Shown here: positions 15,174-23,149 of the stretch, piece after piece
How positions within the stretch are numbered: position 1 is the first letter of the stretch
Layout of the letters: each line of letters opens with the position of its first letter
Assembly (NCBI GenBank): GCA_021299075.1
Contig: JAJTFU010000056.1
Coordinates: 1-25,582 of the forward strand
Source of the DNA: Novosphingobium sp.
GTDB lineage: Bacteria > Pseudomonadota > Alphaproteobacteria > Sphingomonadales > Sphingomonadaceae
DNA: 25,582 nucleotides
Direction: 5' to 3'
The notes under the pieces: generated by a model
What the model saw: only the letters and a program-made list of their open reading frames with translations
What the model was told of the DNA's origin: nothing
Databases searched by the model: none
Translations under genes and position numbers: made by a program

Positions 15174-16577
15174 ATGAGCCACCAGTTCCATTCCACCGTC
15201 CTGCGTGAGTACGATATCCGGGGGATCATCGGCGAAACGCTCGGCACGGCCGATGCCTATGCAATCGGGCGCGGCTTCGCGACCCTGCTGCGCCAGGCCG
15301 GCGGCAGCAGGGTGGCAGTCGGCTATGATGGCCGCCTCAGCTCGCCCGAACTGGAGGAAGCGCTGGTCGCCGGCCTCAACGCCAGCGGCTGCGATGCGGT
15401 GCGGATCGGCATGGGCCCCACCCCGATGCTCTATTATGCCGAAGCTTCAGCCGAAGATGTGCACGGCGGCATTCAGATAACCGGCAGCCACAATCCCGCC
15501 AATTACAATGGCTTCAAGATGGTATTCCAGGGTCGGCCGTTCTTCGGGGCGGATATCCAGGAACTGGGCCGGATTGCTGCCGCGGGGGCCTGGCTCGACG
15601 GCAATGGCACCCATGAGCAGCGCGAAGTCCTGACCGCCTATGTCGTACGGCTGACCGAGGGACTGGCCGGGATTGACCGCGCCCGTCTCGCCGATCTGCG
15701 GATCGGCTGGGATGCGGGCAATGGGGCCGCCGGCCCCGCGCTCGAATTGCTGGTCGAACAACTTCCTGGCGAACACCATCTTCTCTTCACCCAAGTGGAC
15801 GGAAACTTCCCGAACCATCATCCGGATCCCACGGAAGAGAAGAATCTGGCCGATCTCAGGAAGCTCGTCGCTGAAAAGAGCCTCGATTTTGGCGTCGCCT
15901 TCGATGGCGACGGGGACCGGATCGGCGCGATCGACGGCCAGGGCCGGGTGATCTGGGGTGACCAGCTGCTCATGATCTACGCCGAAGACCTCCTGGCGAT
16001 GGAGCCCGGTGCCGCGATTATCGCGGATGTGAAGGCTTCGCGCGCTCTGTTCGATCATGTCGAAAGGCTGGGTGGACGGCCCACTATGTGGAAAACCGGA
16101 CACAGCCTGATCAAATCCAAAATGAAGGAGATTTCCGCGCCGCTGGCTGGCGAGATGAGCGGCCATGTCTTCTTCGCGCACCAGTACTACGGCTTTGACG
16201 ATGCGCTTTACGCTGCAGTCCGGCTGATCGCGGCCAGTGCGCGGCTGGGCAAGTCGGTCACCGAGCTGCGCGGCGAAATGCCGGCGCTGGTCAACACGCC
16301 CGAGCTGCGCTTCCAGGTCGATGAAAGCCGCAAGTTTGCCGTGATCGAAGAGGTCAAGGCGCGGCTTGCCGCGTCAGGCGCCGATGTGAACGGCATCGAT
16401 GGGGTCCGAGTCTCGACCGCCGACGGCTGGTGGCTGCTGCGGGCCTCGAACACGCAGGACGTGCTGGTCGCCCGCGCAGAAAGCGAGAATGAGGCCGGTT
16501 GCGAGCGACTGCTCGCCGAAATCGATGCCCAGCTGGCGGCTTCGGGCCTTGAGCGCGGACCCCAGGCCGGACACTAA
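15174..16577 (+). CDS. Phosphomannomutase/phosphoglucomutase (alpha-D-phosphohexomutase)
   Basis: A 467-residue protein of the AlgC/PgmG class that interconverts hexose 6- and 1-phosphates for nucleotide-sugar and polysaccharide synthesis. The catalytic phosphoserine is Ser105 in TGSHNP. The magnesium loop DGDGDR is at 244-249 and the sugar-binding loop GEMSGH at 326-331. The C-terminal phosphate-binding region contains LLRASNTQD. The start ATG lies 2 nt after the J-protein stop. The stop is followed by a near-copy of the last five codons (see 16563-16592). It converges with the MgtC/DUF4010 gene with an 11-nt gap. Confidence 0.95.
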   Translation: MSHQFHSTVLREYDIRGIIGETLGTADAYAIGRGFATLLRQAGGSRVAVGYDGRLSSPELEEALVAGLNASGCDAVRIGMGPTPMLYYAEASAEDVHGGIQITGSHNPANYNGFKMVFQGRPFFGADIQELGRIAAAGAWLDGNGTHEQREVLTAYVVRLTEGLAGIDRARLADLRIGWDAGNGAAGPALELLVEQLPGEHHLLFTQVDGNFPNHHPDPTEEKNLADLRKLVAEKSLDFGVAFDGDGDRIGAIDGQGRVIWGDQLLMIYAEDLLAMEPGAAIIADVKASRALFDHVERLGGRPTMWKTGHSLIKSKMKEISAPLAGEMSGHVFFAHQYYGFDDALYAAVRLIAASARLGKSVTELRGEMPALVNTPELRFQVDESRKFAVIEEVKARLAASGADVNGIDGVRVSTADGWWLLRASNTQDVLVARAESENEAGCERLLAEIDAQLAASGLERGPQAGH

Positions 16578-16592
16578 CAGGCCGGGCATTAA
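16563..16592 (+). repeat. 15-bp tandem near-duplication encoding QAGH-stop twice
   Basis: CAGGCCGGACACTAA (16563-16577) is followed directly by CAGGCCGGGCATTAA (16578-16592). The two differences are both third-codon, synonymous changes (GGA/GGG, CAC/CAT). The second copy overlaps the stop codon of the opposing gene. Confidence 0.9.
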
Positions 16593-17878
16593 AGCGCCGG
16601 CAGCAACCAGGGCAGGGCGGCCAGGGCGGCAAGTGCGCTGGCCAGCAGCACGGCGGCGCTGCGCCAGGCCTGTTGCCAACCGGCCAGGCCAATCGCCGCC
16701 CCGGCCTTGATCAGCGTGTTGAGCAGCACCGGCGGCATCAGGATCAGTGCGGCCAGGCGCGGGTCGATCGTGCCTGCCGGCAGGTTGCCCATGGTGATGA
16801 TCGCGGAATCGACATCGAGCATTCCTGAAAGCGCCAGGACCACGGCCAGGCCGGCATCGCCAAAGCGCTCCAGCACCCAGCGGGCCGCCACGCTCAGCAC
16901 CATGACCAGCGCGGCCAGGATCAGCGCCGGGCCAAGGGCGAAGGGATTGCGCAGCGCGAGGTCAGGACTGGTTGCTGCGCTGGCCTTGCCGCTGCCGCGC
17001 CCGAGCAGCCAGGCCCCGGCCAGGCTCGTCAGCATGCCCGGCATCGCCCAGGCCAGCAGCGTGGATAGCGCAAAGGGGGCCAGGGCCGCGACCAGGACGA
17101 TGACGCGCAGGAACATCACGGCCGAGGCCAGGGCAATTCCGCTGCCGAGTACTGCTGGATCTTCCGCCCGATCGCGCATCTTTCCAGCCAGCGAAGCGGT
17201 TACGGCAGTGGAGGAGACCACCGCACCAGCGGCGGCCGTTGCCAGGATGCCGCGCGACGCGCCGAGCCGCCGGGCGGCGATATAGCCCAGGAACGAGAAG
17301 CCGCAGACCAGCACCACCACCAGCCAGATCTGGCGCGGCCGCCAGGCGTCGAGCGGGCCCATTGGCGTGTCGGGCAGCAGCGGCAGGATCACCAGCGAGA
17401 TCAGCGCGAAGTGGGCAATGGCCAGGACCTCGCGCTCGTCGAGCCGGCTGATCCAGTCATGCAGCTGGTGGCGCATGGCCAGGACCAGCACCATCACCCC
17501 GGTCGCCGCGCTGGCCAGGGCATGGCCGCCGGCGCCCGCCACGAAGCCGCAGGCCAGGGTCAGCAGTCCGACCAGGCTGGCCGTGCCGCTGATCGAGGCT
17601 GGCGCTGCCTGCTGGCCCCGCGTGCTGCGCCAGTAACCCATCACCACCAGGACAGCGGTTGCCGCCAGCAGCACGGCTGACAGCGCCGGGAAAGCCGTCT
17701 GCAGCGCCCCGCCCAGGCCCCCTGCCAGGCCGAGCAGGCCATAGGTCCTGATCCCGGCAAAGCGCGACCCCGCGGCCTGGTCGCGCTGGGTCCAGCCGCG
17801 CTCGATCCCGATCAGCAAGCCGAGCGCCAGCGCGAGGGCAATCGAGACGACCGCGTCCAGTTCCATGTCCGGCATCAT
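16589..17878 (-). CDS. MgtC/SapB-type membrane protein with DUF4010
   Basis: About 429 residues, nearly all hydrophobic helices. The N-terminus (VVSIALALALGLLIGIERGW) matches MgtC/SapB proteins. The remainder, including FLGYIAARRLGASRG, AGAVVSSTAVTASLA and LSGMLDVDSAIITMGNLPAG, matches the DUF4010 domain that accompanies MgtC_SapB in about 420-residue proteins. The function is not established; MgtC itself is linked to magnesium and ATP homeostasis. Of the clustered ATGs (17878, 17875, 17866) the first is given; none has a strong Shine-Dalgarno. A longer reading to 18019 would overlap the helicase promoter and add a basic, non-family N-terminus. Confidence 0.85.
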   Translation of the reverse strand: MMPDMELDAVVSIALALALGLLIGIERGWTQRDQAAGSRFAGIRTYGLLGLAGGLGGALQTAFPALSAVLLAATAVLVVMGYWRSTRGQQAAPASISGTASLVGLLTLACGFVAGAGGHALASAATGVMVLVLAMRHQLHDWISRLDEREVLAIAHFALISLVILPLLPDTPMGPLDAWRPRQIWLVVVLVCGFSFLGYIAARRLGASRGILATAAAGAVVSSTAVTASLAGKMRDRAEDPAVLGSGIALASAVMFLRVIVLVAALAPFALSTLLAWAMPGMLTSLAGAWLLGRGSGKASAATSPDLALRNPFALGPALILAALVMVLSVAARWVLERFGDAGLAVVLALSGMLDVDSAIITMGNLPAGTIDPRLAALILMPPVLLNTLIKAGAAIGLAGWQQAWRSAAVLLASALAALAALPWLLPAL

Positions 17879-18028
17879 CGTTTCAGCGTGGCAGGCGAGG
17901 CCGGGAAGGGGAAGCGTGATTTTCCTACTCCGGCGAAGCCTGTTATGTTCACCAGGCCGCCTTCCGCGCCGCCGCTGGAGCAGTTGGTGCACCCACGCCT
18001 TGAGCATGACTTTCATCAACTAAACCCG

Positions 18029-20476
18029 ATGCCCAGCCCCTCACCCGATCTTCCCCCGGAACTGACCGGCTGGTTCGCTGCGCGCGGCTGGGCGCTGCGG
18101 CGCCACCAGCGTGAGATGCTGGACGTGGCGGAGAGCGGGCGGCATGCTCTGCTGGTGGCGGATACGGGAGCGGGCAAGACCCTGGCCGGGTTCCTGCCGA
18201 CCCTGGCCGATTTCTGCCCGTCGCGGCTGGCCGGGGCGGTGCCGCCTGACGGGCTGCACACGCTTTACGTCTCACCGCTGAAGGCGCTGGCCCATGACGT
18301 GCGCCGCAATCTGTTGCTCCCGGCCGAGGAGCTGGGCCTGCCGATCCGGATCGAAACCCGCAGTGGCGATACCCCGTCCGATCGCAAGGCGCGCCAGCGC
18401 GCCAATCCACCGCATGTCCTGCTGACCACGCCGGAATCGCTCTCGCTCCTGCTATCCTACCCGGAAAGCGCGACCCTTTTCGCGGGCCTCAAACGGATCG
18501 TGATCGATGAGGTTCACGCCTTCGCCAATGGCAAGCGCGGCGATCTGCTGGCGCTCGCGCTGACCCGGCTGCAGGCGCTGGCACCGGAGCTGCAGCGGGT
18601 CGCCTTGTCGGCCACGCTGGCCGATCCTGAAGTCTACCGCCGCTGGCTGGCACCCCATGGTGCAGCCGCGACCGTGGCGCTGGTCGAAGGCGAGCAGGGC
18701 GCTCCGCCCGAACTGGAGATTGTCCTGCCGCACGAGGCGCGAGTGCCGTGGGGCGGCCACGCTGCGGCCTGGGCCGTGCCGCAGCTGTACCAGGCGATTC
18801 TGGCCAACAAGACCACCCTGGTCTTCTGCAACACCCGCTTCCTCGCAGAGTTCATCTTCCAGGAGCTGTGGGACGCCAACGAGGATCACCTGCCGATCGG
18901 CATCCACCATGGCTCGCTCTCGGTCGAGGCGCGGCGCAAGGTGGAAAGCGCCATGGCGGCAGGCAAGCTGCGCGCGCTGGTCTCCACCGCCAGCCTCGAT
19001 CTGGGTGTCGATTGGGGCGGTGTCGATCTGGTGGTGCAGATGGGGGCGCCCAAGGGCTCGTCGCGCTTGCTGCAGCGGATCGGTCGCGCCAATCACCGGC
19101 TCGACCAACCAAGCCGTGCCCTGCTGGCTCCGGGCAACCGGTTCGAGTTCCTTGAGGCTGTCGCGGCGCTGGAGGCCGTGGCCGAGGGGCAGCGCGATGG
19201 CGAGGCGTTTCGCCCGGGCGGGCTCGATGTCCTGGCCCAGCATGTCATGGCCTGTGCCTGTGCCGGGCCTTTCGATGAGGCGGCGCTGCTGGCGGAGGTG
19301 CAGAGCGCAGATTCGTTCGCCTGGGTGGATGCAGAAACTTGGCAGCGCGTGCTCGGTTTCGTCGCGACGGGCGGCTATGCGCTGCGGGCCTATGACCGGT
19401 TCCAGCGGATCACCAAGGGCCGCGATGGGCTTTGGCGGCTGACTCACCCGCAGCATGCCGCACAGCATCGGCTCAACGCCGGGATCATCATGGACAGCGA
19501 AATGATCTCCGTCCGGTTCCGCAATGGCAAGGCACTGGGGCGAGTGGAAGAGAGCTTCGCCGCCAGCCTCAAACCCGGCTCGACCTTCCGCTTTGCCGGG
19601 CTGGACCTCGAGGTCGAGGCAATGCGCGAGACCGAGCTATGGGTGCGGGCGGCCAAGCGCAGTGGGCAGATCCCGAGCTATCTGGGCGCGCGCATGCCGC
19701 TCACCACGCACCTGTCGCAGCGGGTCCAGGCCTTGCTGGCCGACCGGACGGGCTGGGCCCGCTTTCCGGACGATGTGCGCGAATGGCTGGAGATGCAGGA
19801 CTGGCGGTCCGAGCTGCCCGCGCCGGGGCGGTTGCTGGTTGAGAGCTTCCAGCACCAGGGTCGCCACTACACGGTGTTCTACACTTTCGAGGGCTGGCCG
19901 GCGCACCAGTCGCTGGGGATGCTGGTAACCCGGCGAATGGAGGAACGGGGCCTCTCGCCGATGGGCTTCGTTGCCAACGATTATGCTCTCGCTGTCTGGG
20001 GACTTCGTCCGATCGAGGACCCGGCAGCCTTGCTTTCGCCCGATATCCTGGCGGACGAGTTCGTCGATTGGGTGCAGAACAGCTATCTGCTGCGCCGCGC
20101 CTTCCGCGAAGTGGCGGTGATCTCCGGTCTGGTCGAGCGCCAGCATCCGGGCAAGCGCAAGACCGGGCGGCAGGTCACTTTCTCGACCGACCTGATCTAT
20201 GACGTTCTGCTGAAGCACGAGCCTGATCATGTGCTGATCGAGGCCGCGTGGGCCGATGCGCGATCGCGGATGACTGACGTTGGCCGATTGGCCGGCGTGC
20301 TCGACCGGGCCCAGCACGAATTGCACCATGTGCGTCTGGATCGGGTCAGCCCGCTGGCCGTGCCGGTCCTGGTGATGATCGGCCGCGAAGCGACACCGCA
20401 AGGCCAGGCCGACGATGAACTGCTGCTCGAGGCAGAGAGCCTCGCCGGCCTGGCAATGCGGCCGGTGCGCGGTTAG
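18029..20476 (+). CDS. Lhr-type ligase-associated DEXH-box helicase
   Basis: An 815-residue superfamily 2 helicase. The Walker A is DTGAGKT at residues 45-51, DEVH is at 160-163, SAT (ALSATLADP) at 194-196, and motif VI QRIGRANH begins at 349. The long C-terminal part fits the winged-helix and Lhr-specific domains of the ligase-associated DNA damage response DEXH helicases. These usually occur with an ATP-dependent ligase, a beta-lactamase-fold exonuclease and the phosphoesterase PdeM; none of these is adjacent here. The ATG 18029 gives the family length. The same frame is open back to 17888, but that would add 47 atypical residues. Confidence 0.9.
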   Translation: MPSPSPDLPPELTGWFAARGWALRRHQREMLDVAESGRHALLVADTGAGKTLAGFLPTLADFCPSRLAGAVPPDGLHTLYVSPLKALAHDVRRNLLLPAEELGLPIRIETRSGDTPSDRKARQRANPPHVLLTTPESLSLLLSYPESATLFAGLKRIVIDEVHAFANGKRGDLLALALTRLQALAPELQRVALSATLADPEVYRRWLAPHGAAATVALVEGEQGAPPELEIVLPHEARVPWGGHAAAWAVPQLYQAILANKTTLVFCNTRFLAEFIFQELWDANEDHLPIGIHHGSLSVEARRKVESAMAAGKLRALVSTASLDLGVDWGGVDLVVQMGAPKGSSRLLQRIGRANHRLDQPSRALLAPGNRFEFLEAVAALEAVAEGQRDGEAFRPGGLDVLAQHVMACACAGPFDEAALLAEVQSADSFAWVDAETWQRVLGFVATGGYALRAYDRFQRITKGRDGLWRLTHPQHAAQHRLNAGIIMDSEMISVRFRNGKALGRVEESFAASLKPGSTFRFAGLDLEVEAMRETELWVRAAKRSGQIPSYLGARMPLTTHLSQRVQALLADRTGWARFPDDVREWLEMQDWRSELPAPGRLLVESFQHQGRHYTVFYTFEGWPAHQSLGMLVTRRMEERGLSPMGFVANDYALAVWGLRPIEDPAALLSPDILADEFVDWVQNSYLLRRAFREVAVISGLVERQHPGKRKTGRQVTFSTDLIYDVLLKHEPDHVLIEAAWADARSRMTDVGRLAGVLDRAQHELHHVRLDRVSPLAVPVLVMIGREATPQGQADDELLLEAESLAGLAMRPVRG

Positions 20477-20487
20477 CGCCCAAACGA

Positions 20488-20515
20488 AAGGGGGGCGGAT
20501 CGCTCCGCCCCCCTT
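20488..20515. terminator. Hairpin terminator between the helicase and exbD genes
   Basis: Perfect 12-bp stem AAGGGGGGCGGA (20488-20499) / TCCGCCCCCCTT (20504-20515), loop TCGC. The minus-strand reading ends in TTTCGTTTG, so it suits the convergent exbD operon at least as well as the helicase. Confidence 0.8.
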
Positions 20516-20539
20516 GGATCGCTTGACGCGCGGTCCGGC

Positions 20540-20983
20540 TTACTTGCCGGCCTGCTTGCCGAACTCCGAATACTGTTCGTTGCCGACGAAGCCAAAGGCG
20601 GTCACGCCCGAACCCTTGATGATGTTCAGCACCTGGACCGAAGTCTCGTAGGGTGCTTGCGGATCCGGCTGATACTGCAGCTCGGGCTCCGGCTTGATCG
20701 CCATGGTGGCCTGCAGCAGCGAGAGCAGCTGACCGGATTCAACCGGGGTGCCGTTCCACAGGATCGCGCTGTTCGGCATGATCACGACCTTGTTCTTGTC
20801 TCGTTTGACAATAACGTCCGGCGGCGGGGCCGACGGGTTGGGCAGGTCGATGTTCACGGCGTGCGTCGCCACGGGGATCGTGATGATGAACATGATGAGG
20901 AGAACGAGCATGACGTCGATAAGCGGCGTCGTGTTCATTTCCATCATCGGCTGGCCATCGTCCTTGCCTGCTGAGATGCCCAT
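20540..20983 (-). CDS. exbD: ExbD-type biopolymer transport protein (second copy)
   Basis: A 147-residue protein with a short cytoplasmic N-terminus, one membrane helix (VMLVLLIMFIITIPVAT) preceded by the conserved MEMNTTPLIDVM containing the proton-path Asp, and a periplasmic domain. With ExbB it forms the proton-driven motor that energises TonB. It is last in the tonB operon and starts 56 nt after the first exbD. It is shorter than its neighbour and diverged, so the two are paralogues rather than a recent duplication. Confidence 0.93.
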   Translation of the reverse strand: MGISAGKDDGQPMMEMNTTPLIDVMLVLLIMFIITIPVATHAVNIDLPNPSAPPPDVIVKRDKNKVVIMPNSAILWNGTPVESGQLLSLLQATMAIKPEPELQYQPDPQAPYETSVQVLNIIKGSGVTAFGFVGNEQYSEFGKQAGK

Positions 20984-21013
20984 TCTGGGTTACTCCTGAA
21001 TTGCGAATAGGGT

Positions 21014-21033
21014 GGGGCAGCCGAGGCCGCCCC
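21014..21033 (-). promoter_or_regulatory. Intercistronic hairpin, exbD-exbD
   Basis: An 8-bp stem (one G-U) with a four-base loop on the minus-strand transcript, in the gap between the two exbD genes. No U-tract, so it is more likely a stability or processing element than a terminator. Confidence 0.5.
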
Positions 21034-21039
21034 GTGCCC

Positions 21040-21573
21040 TTAACCGTTGGGGTCGACCGGGGTCGAAATGAAGCCGACCGTCGGGTAGCCCGAGATCTGC
21101 ACGTTGTAGATCGCACCGGCGATGCAGCGCCACGGGGCATTCACGTCACCGCGGATATGCACCTGCGGAACGAGTTCCGGATTGTCCCGAAGGGCTTCCG
21201 GTCCGCCGGCACGCTTCACGATGGCGTCGAGCCGCTTGAACGCCTGGTCACGCAGTTCGACCGAATCGACCGGCGTGATGTTGTTGAAGTAAATGCGGCA
21301 TTCACCGCCGAGGTTAGCGCCCTCGAAGCCCGGTTCGCCGGCAGAGCGGCCGCCCGAGTCGGTGGTGCTGACGGTCAGCAGCAGGTTCTCGACCTTGTCC
21401 TTCGACTCAGTCGAAACCATGATGGGGAGCTTGAGCTTCTGGATCGTCTGGATCGCGACCGGAACCGCGATCAGGAAGATGATCAGAAGCACCAGCATCA
21501 CGTCGACCAGCGGCGTGGTGTTGATTTCCGACATTGGCGCGTCATCGCCGCCGCCGCCCGTTGAAATCGCCAT
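21040..21573 (-). CDS. exbD: ExbD-type biopolymer transport protein (first copy)
   Basis: A 177-residue protein with the ExbD signature SEINTTPLVDVMLVLLIIFL: the conserved Asp lies at the start of the single membrane helix, followed by a periplasmic domain. It is longer than the downstream exbD because of an insertion (about residues 70-95, GGRSAGEPGFEGANLGGE) and has two Cys residues (GECRIYF, WRCIAGA) that could pair in the periplasm. It is co-transcribed between exbB (68-nt gap) and the second exbD. Two ExbD paralogues per operon is a common layout in receptor-rich Proteobacteria. Confidence 0.94.
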   Translation of the reverse strand: MAISTGGGGDDAPMSEINTTPLVDVMLVLLIIFLIAVPVAIQTIQKLKLPIMVSTESKDKVENLLLTVSTTDSGGRSAGEPGFEGANLGGECRIYFNNITPVDSVELRDQAFKRLDAIVKRAGGPEALRDNPELVPQVHIRGDVNAPWRCIAGAIYNVQISGYPTVGFISTPVDPNG

Positions 21574-21606
21574 GGGTTACATCCTGTCCTTGGGTTGGCA
21601 GCGAGT

Positions 21607-21631
21607 CCGCCGCGACCTTTGGCCGCGGCGG
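21607..21631 (-). promoter_or_regulatory. Intercistronic hairpin, exbB-exbD
   Basis: Arms CCGCCGCGACC (21607-21617) and GGCCGCGGCGG (21621-21631) pair with one mismatch around a TTT loop, in the 68-nt gap between exbB and exbD. No U-tract follows. Confidence 0.5.
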
Positions 21632-21641
21632 CTCTTAACGC

Positions 21642-22398
21642 TTAGGCCTTGGCGGCCGGAGCGGCAGCCGGCTTGGCAGCAGCCGGGGCCGGAGCCACGG
21701 CGGGCTTCACCGCACCCTTCGAGTTGATGTTGGCCAGCACGTCGGTCGAGAAGCCCGAGAGCAGCTCGGCGATGCGCTTGTTGCGGGCCTGCAGGTAGTT
21801 GTAGGCAAGCACGGCCGGAACGGCGACGAGCAGACCGAGCGCGGTCATGATCAGCGCTTCACCGACCGGACCCGCGACCTTGTCGATCGAGGCCGAACCG
21901 GCGATGCCGATGTTGATCAGCGCGCGGTAGATGCCGACCACGGTCCCGAACAGGCCGATGAACGGCGAGGTCGCACCGACGGTCGCCAGGAACGGCAGAC
22001 CCGAAGCGAGGCGAGCGTTGATCGCGTTTTCCGAGCGAGCGAGCGAGCCGTGCAGCCAGTCATGGGCTTCCAGGGCGTCGGTCATCTTGCCGTGAGCTTC
22101 TTCAGCGGCGAGACCGTCGTCGACGATCTGGCGCCAGGCGCTGTTCTTCTCAAGCTTGGCAGCGCCGTCCTTGAGCGACGGAGCGCGCCAGAACGAAGCC
22201 TTCAGTTCGTTATACTGGCGCATGATCTTGGCCTGTTCGAACCACTTGGTGAACAGGATGAAGAACGAACCGAACGACATGACACCAAGGATGACGACGG
22301 TGGCGTAGGCGATGAAACCGCCCTGCTCCAGCGCTTCCTTGAAGCCGGTTCTGCGGAGCTGCCTGGGCGGCCGCGGTCAGGAGGTCAACGATAAGCAT
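21642..22398 (-). pseudogene. exbB: ExbB-type proton channel subunit, frameshifted near the N-terminus
   Basis: ATG 22398, with GAGAGG upstream, starts MLIVDLLTAAAQAAPQNR, the normal N-terminus. The frame then changes at about 22345. The next frame continues GFKEALEQGGFIAYATVVIL and runs through three-helix ExbB features (SFGSFFILFTKWFEQAKIM, GLFGTVVGIYRALINIG, GEALIMTALGLLVAVPAVLA) to an Ala/Pro-rich tail and TAA at 21642. Relatives have about two residues between QN and GFKEALEQGG, so a deletion of about 5 nt fits. An internal ATG at 22280 would start inside the first membrane helix and give a 212-residue product, probably non-functional. It is the second gene of the operon, 97 nt after tonB. 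Confidence 0.8.
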
Positions 22399-22463
22399 GC
22401 GAAAAGTCCTCTCAAGCGAAATAGGTTGGCAATCTGCCGGTTCCCCCGGGGTTCCGGCGATGG

Positions 22464-22484
22464 CCCGGCCGGAGCCGGACCGGG
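22464..22484 (-). promoter_or_regulatory. Intercistronic hairpin, tonB-exbB
   Basis: CCCGG-CCGG-AG-CCGG-A-CCGGG folds as a 5+4 bp stem with one bulged base, in the 97-nt gap just after the tonB stop. No U-tract, so read-through into exbB is expected. Confidence 0.45.
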
Positions 22485-22495
22485 AAGTTCAAACA

Positions 22496-23149
22496 TCAAT
22501 CCTTCGGAATCACCCAGCGGACGCGGTTGGAGTAGGAGCCCGAGGTGGGCTGGCCTTCACCATCCGTAGCCGGATTGAACCGGGCACGGCGCGTCACGTT
22601 CGAGCAGGTCGCCTCGTCAAGGTCGGGGCTACCGCTTGAGCTGGTGACCGTGCAGCCGGTCACGCGGCCATCCGGACCAACGGAGACGCGGAAGCTGGTG
22701 GTGCCTTCGCGTTCCTCACGCAGTGCGCGGGTCGGATAGTCGTTGGTGGTTGCCCAGTTGGCCGGATTGCCCTTCGGCGTCGGCTGCTTGGGCTGCACGC
22801 GCGGCGGCGGAGGTGCCACCGGTGCCGGCGGGGCAATGATCGGCACGACCGGCGCCGCAGGCGGCGGGGTCACGACGGTCTGCACCGGCGGCGGAGTCAC
22901 ATTGACGTTGATCTTCGGCGGAGGGGCCACGATCGGCGGCGGCGCAGCAGCCTTCTTGGGCGGCGGCGGCGGCTCCTTCTTGGGCTCGTCCTTCTTGATA
23001 TCGACAGTCGTCACCTTCTTGACGACCTGTTGCACGGCTTCATAGGCCAGGCCCGTTACAAGGGCATAGCCAACGACAACATGCAGCAGGGCGACGACGA
23101 CGAAAGAGGCAATGCGATTGCCACTCATCTCCTGGTCAGCGTAAGCCAT
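22496..23149 (-). CDS. tonB: Energy transducer TonB
   Basis: A 217-residue protein. A short cytoplasmic N-terminus and one membrane helix (about residues 11-35, NRIASFVVVALLHVVVGYAL) are followed by a Lys/Pro-rich periplasmic spacer (DEPKKEPPPPPKKAAAPPP... to about 130). A C-terminal TonB domain (about 135-217) contains FRVSVGPDGRVTGCTV, RRARFNPATD and a terminal RVRWVIPKD. Two Cys residues in this domain may form a disulfide. It is the first gene of tonB-exbB-exbD-exbD and links the proton gradient to outer-membrane receptors such as the one at 8960-11100. ATG 23149 has GGAG about 14 nt upstream. Confidence 0.95.
   Translation of the reverse strand: MAYADQEMSGNRIASFVVVALLHVVVGYALVTGLAYEAVQQVVKKVTTVDIKKDEPKKEPPPPPKKAAAPPPIVAPPPKINVNVTPPPVQTVVTPPPAAPVVPIIAPPAPVAPPPPRVQPKQPTPKGNPANWATTNDYPTRALREEREGTTSFRVSVGPDGRVTGCTVTSSSGSPDLDEATCSNVTRRARFNPATDGEGQPTSGSYSNRVRWVIPKD

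Noticed and set aside
17879..18019. N-terminal extension of the MgtC/DUF4010 protein to 18019
   Set aside because: The added residues are basic, low-complexity and not family-like, and the extension would cross the divergent promoter gap. The membrane domain starts right after the ATG cluster at 17866-17878.
22330..22360. Programmed ribosomal frameshifting in exbB
   Set aside because: There is no slippery heptamer or downstream pseudoknot at the junction, and residues expected in the family appear to be missing. A deletion or sequence error is simpler.
22743..23045. Gly-rich plus-strand open frame opposite tonB
   Set aside because: It is the antisense image of the Pro-rich spacer of TonB (CCN/NGG codons), not a gene.
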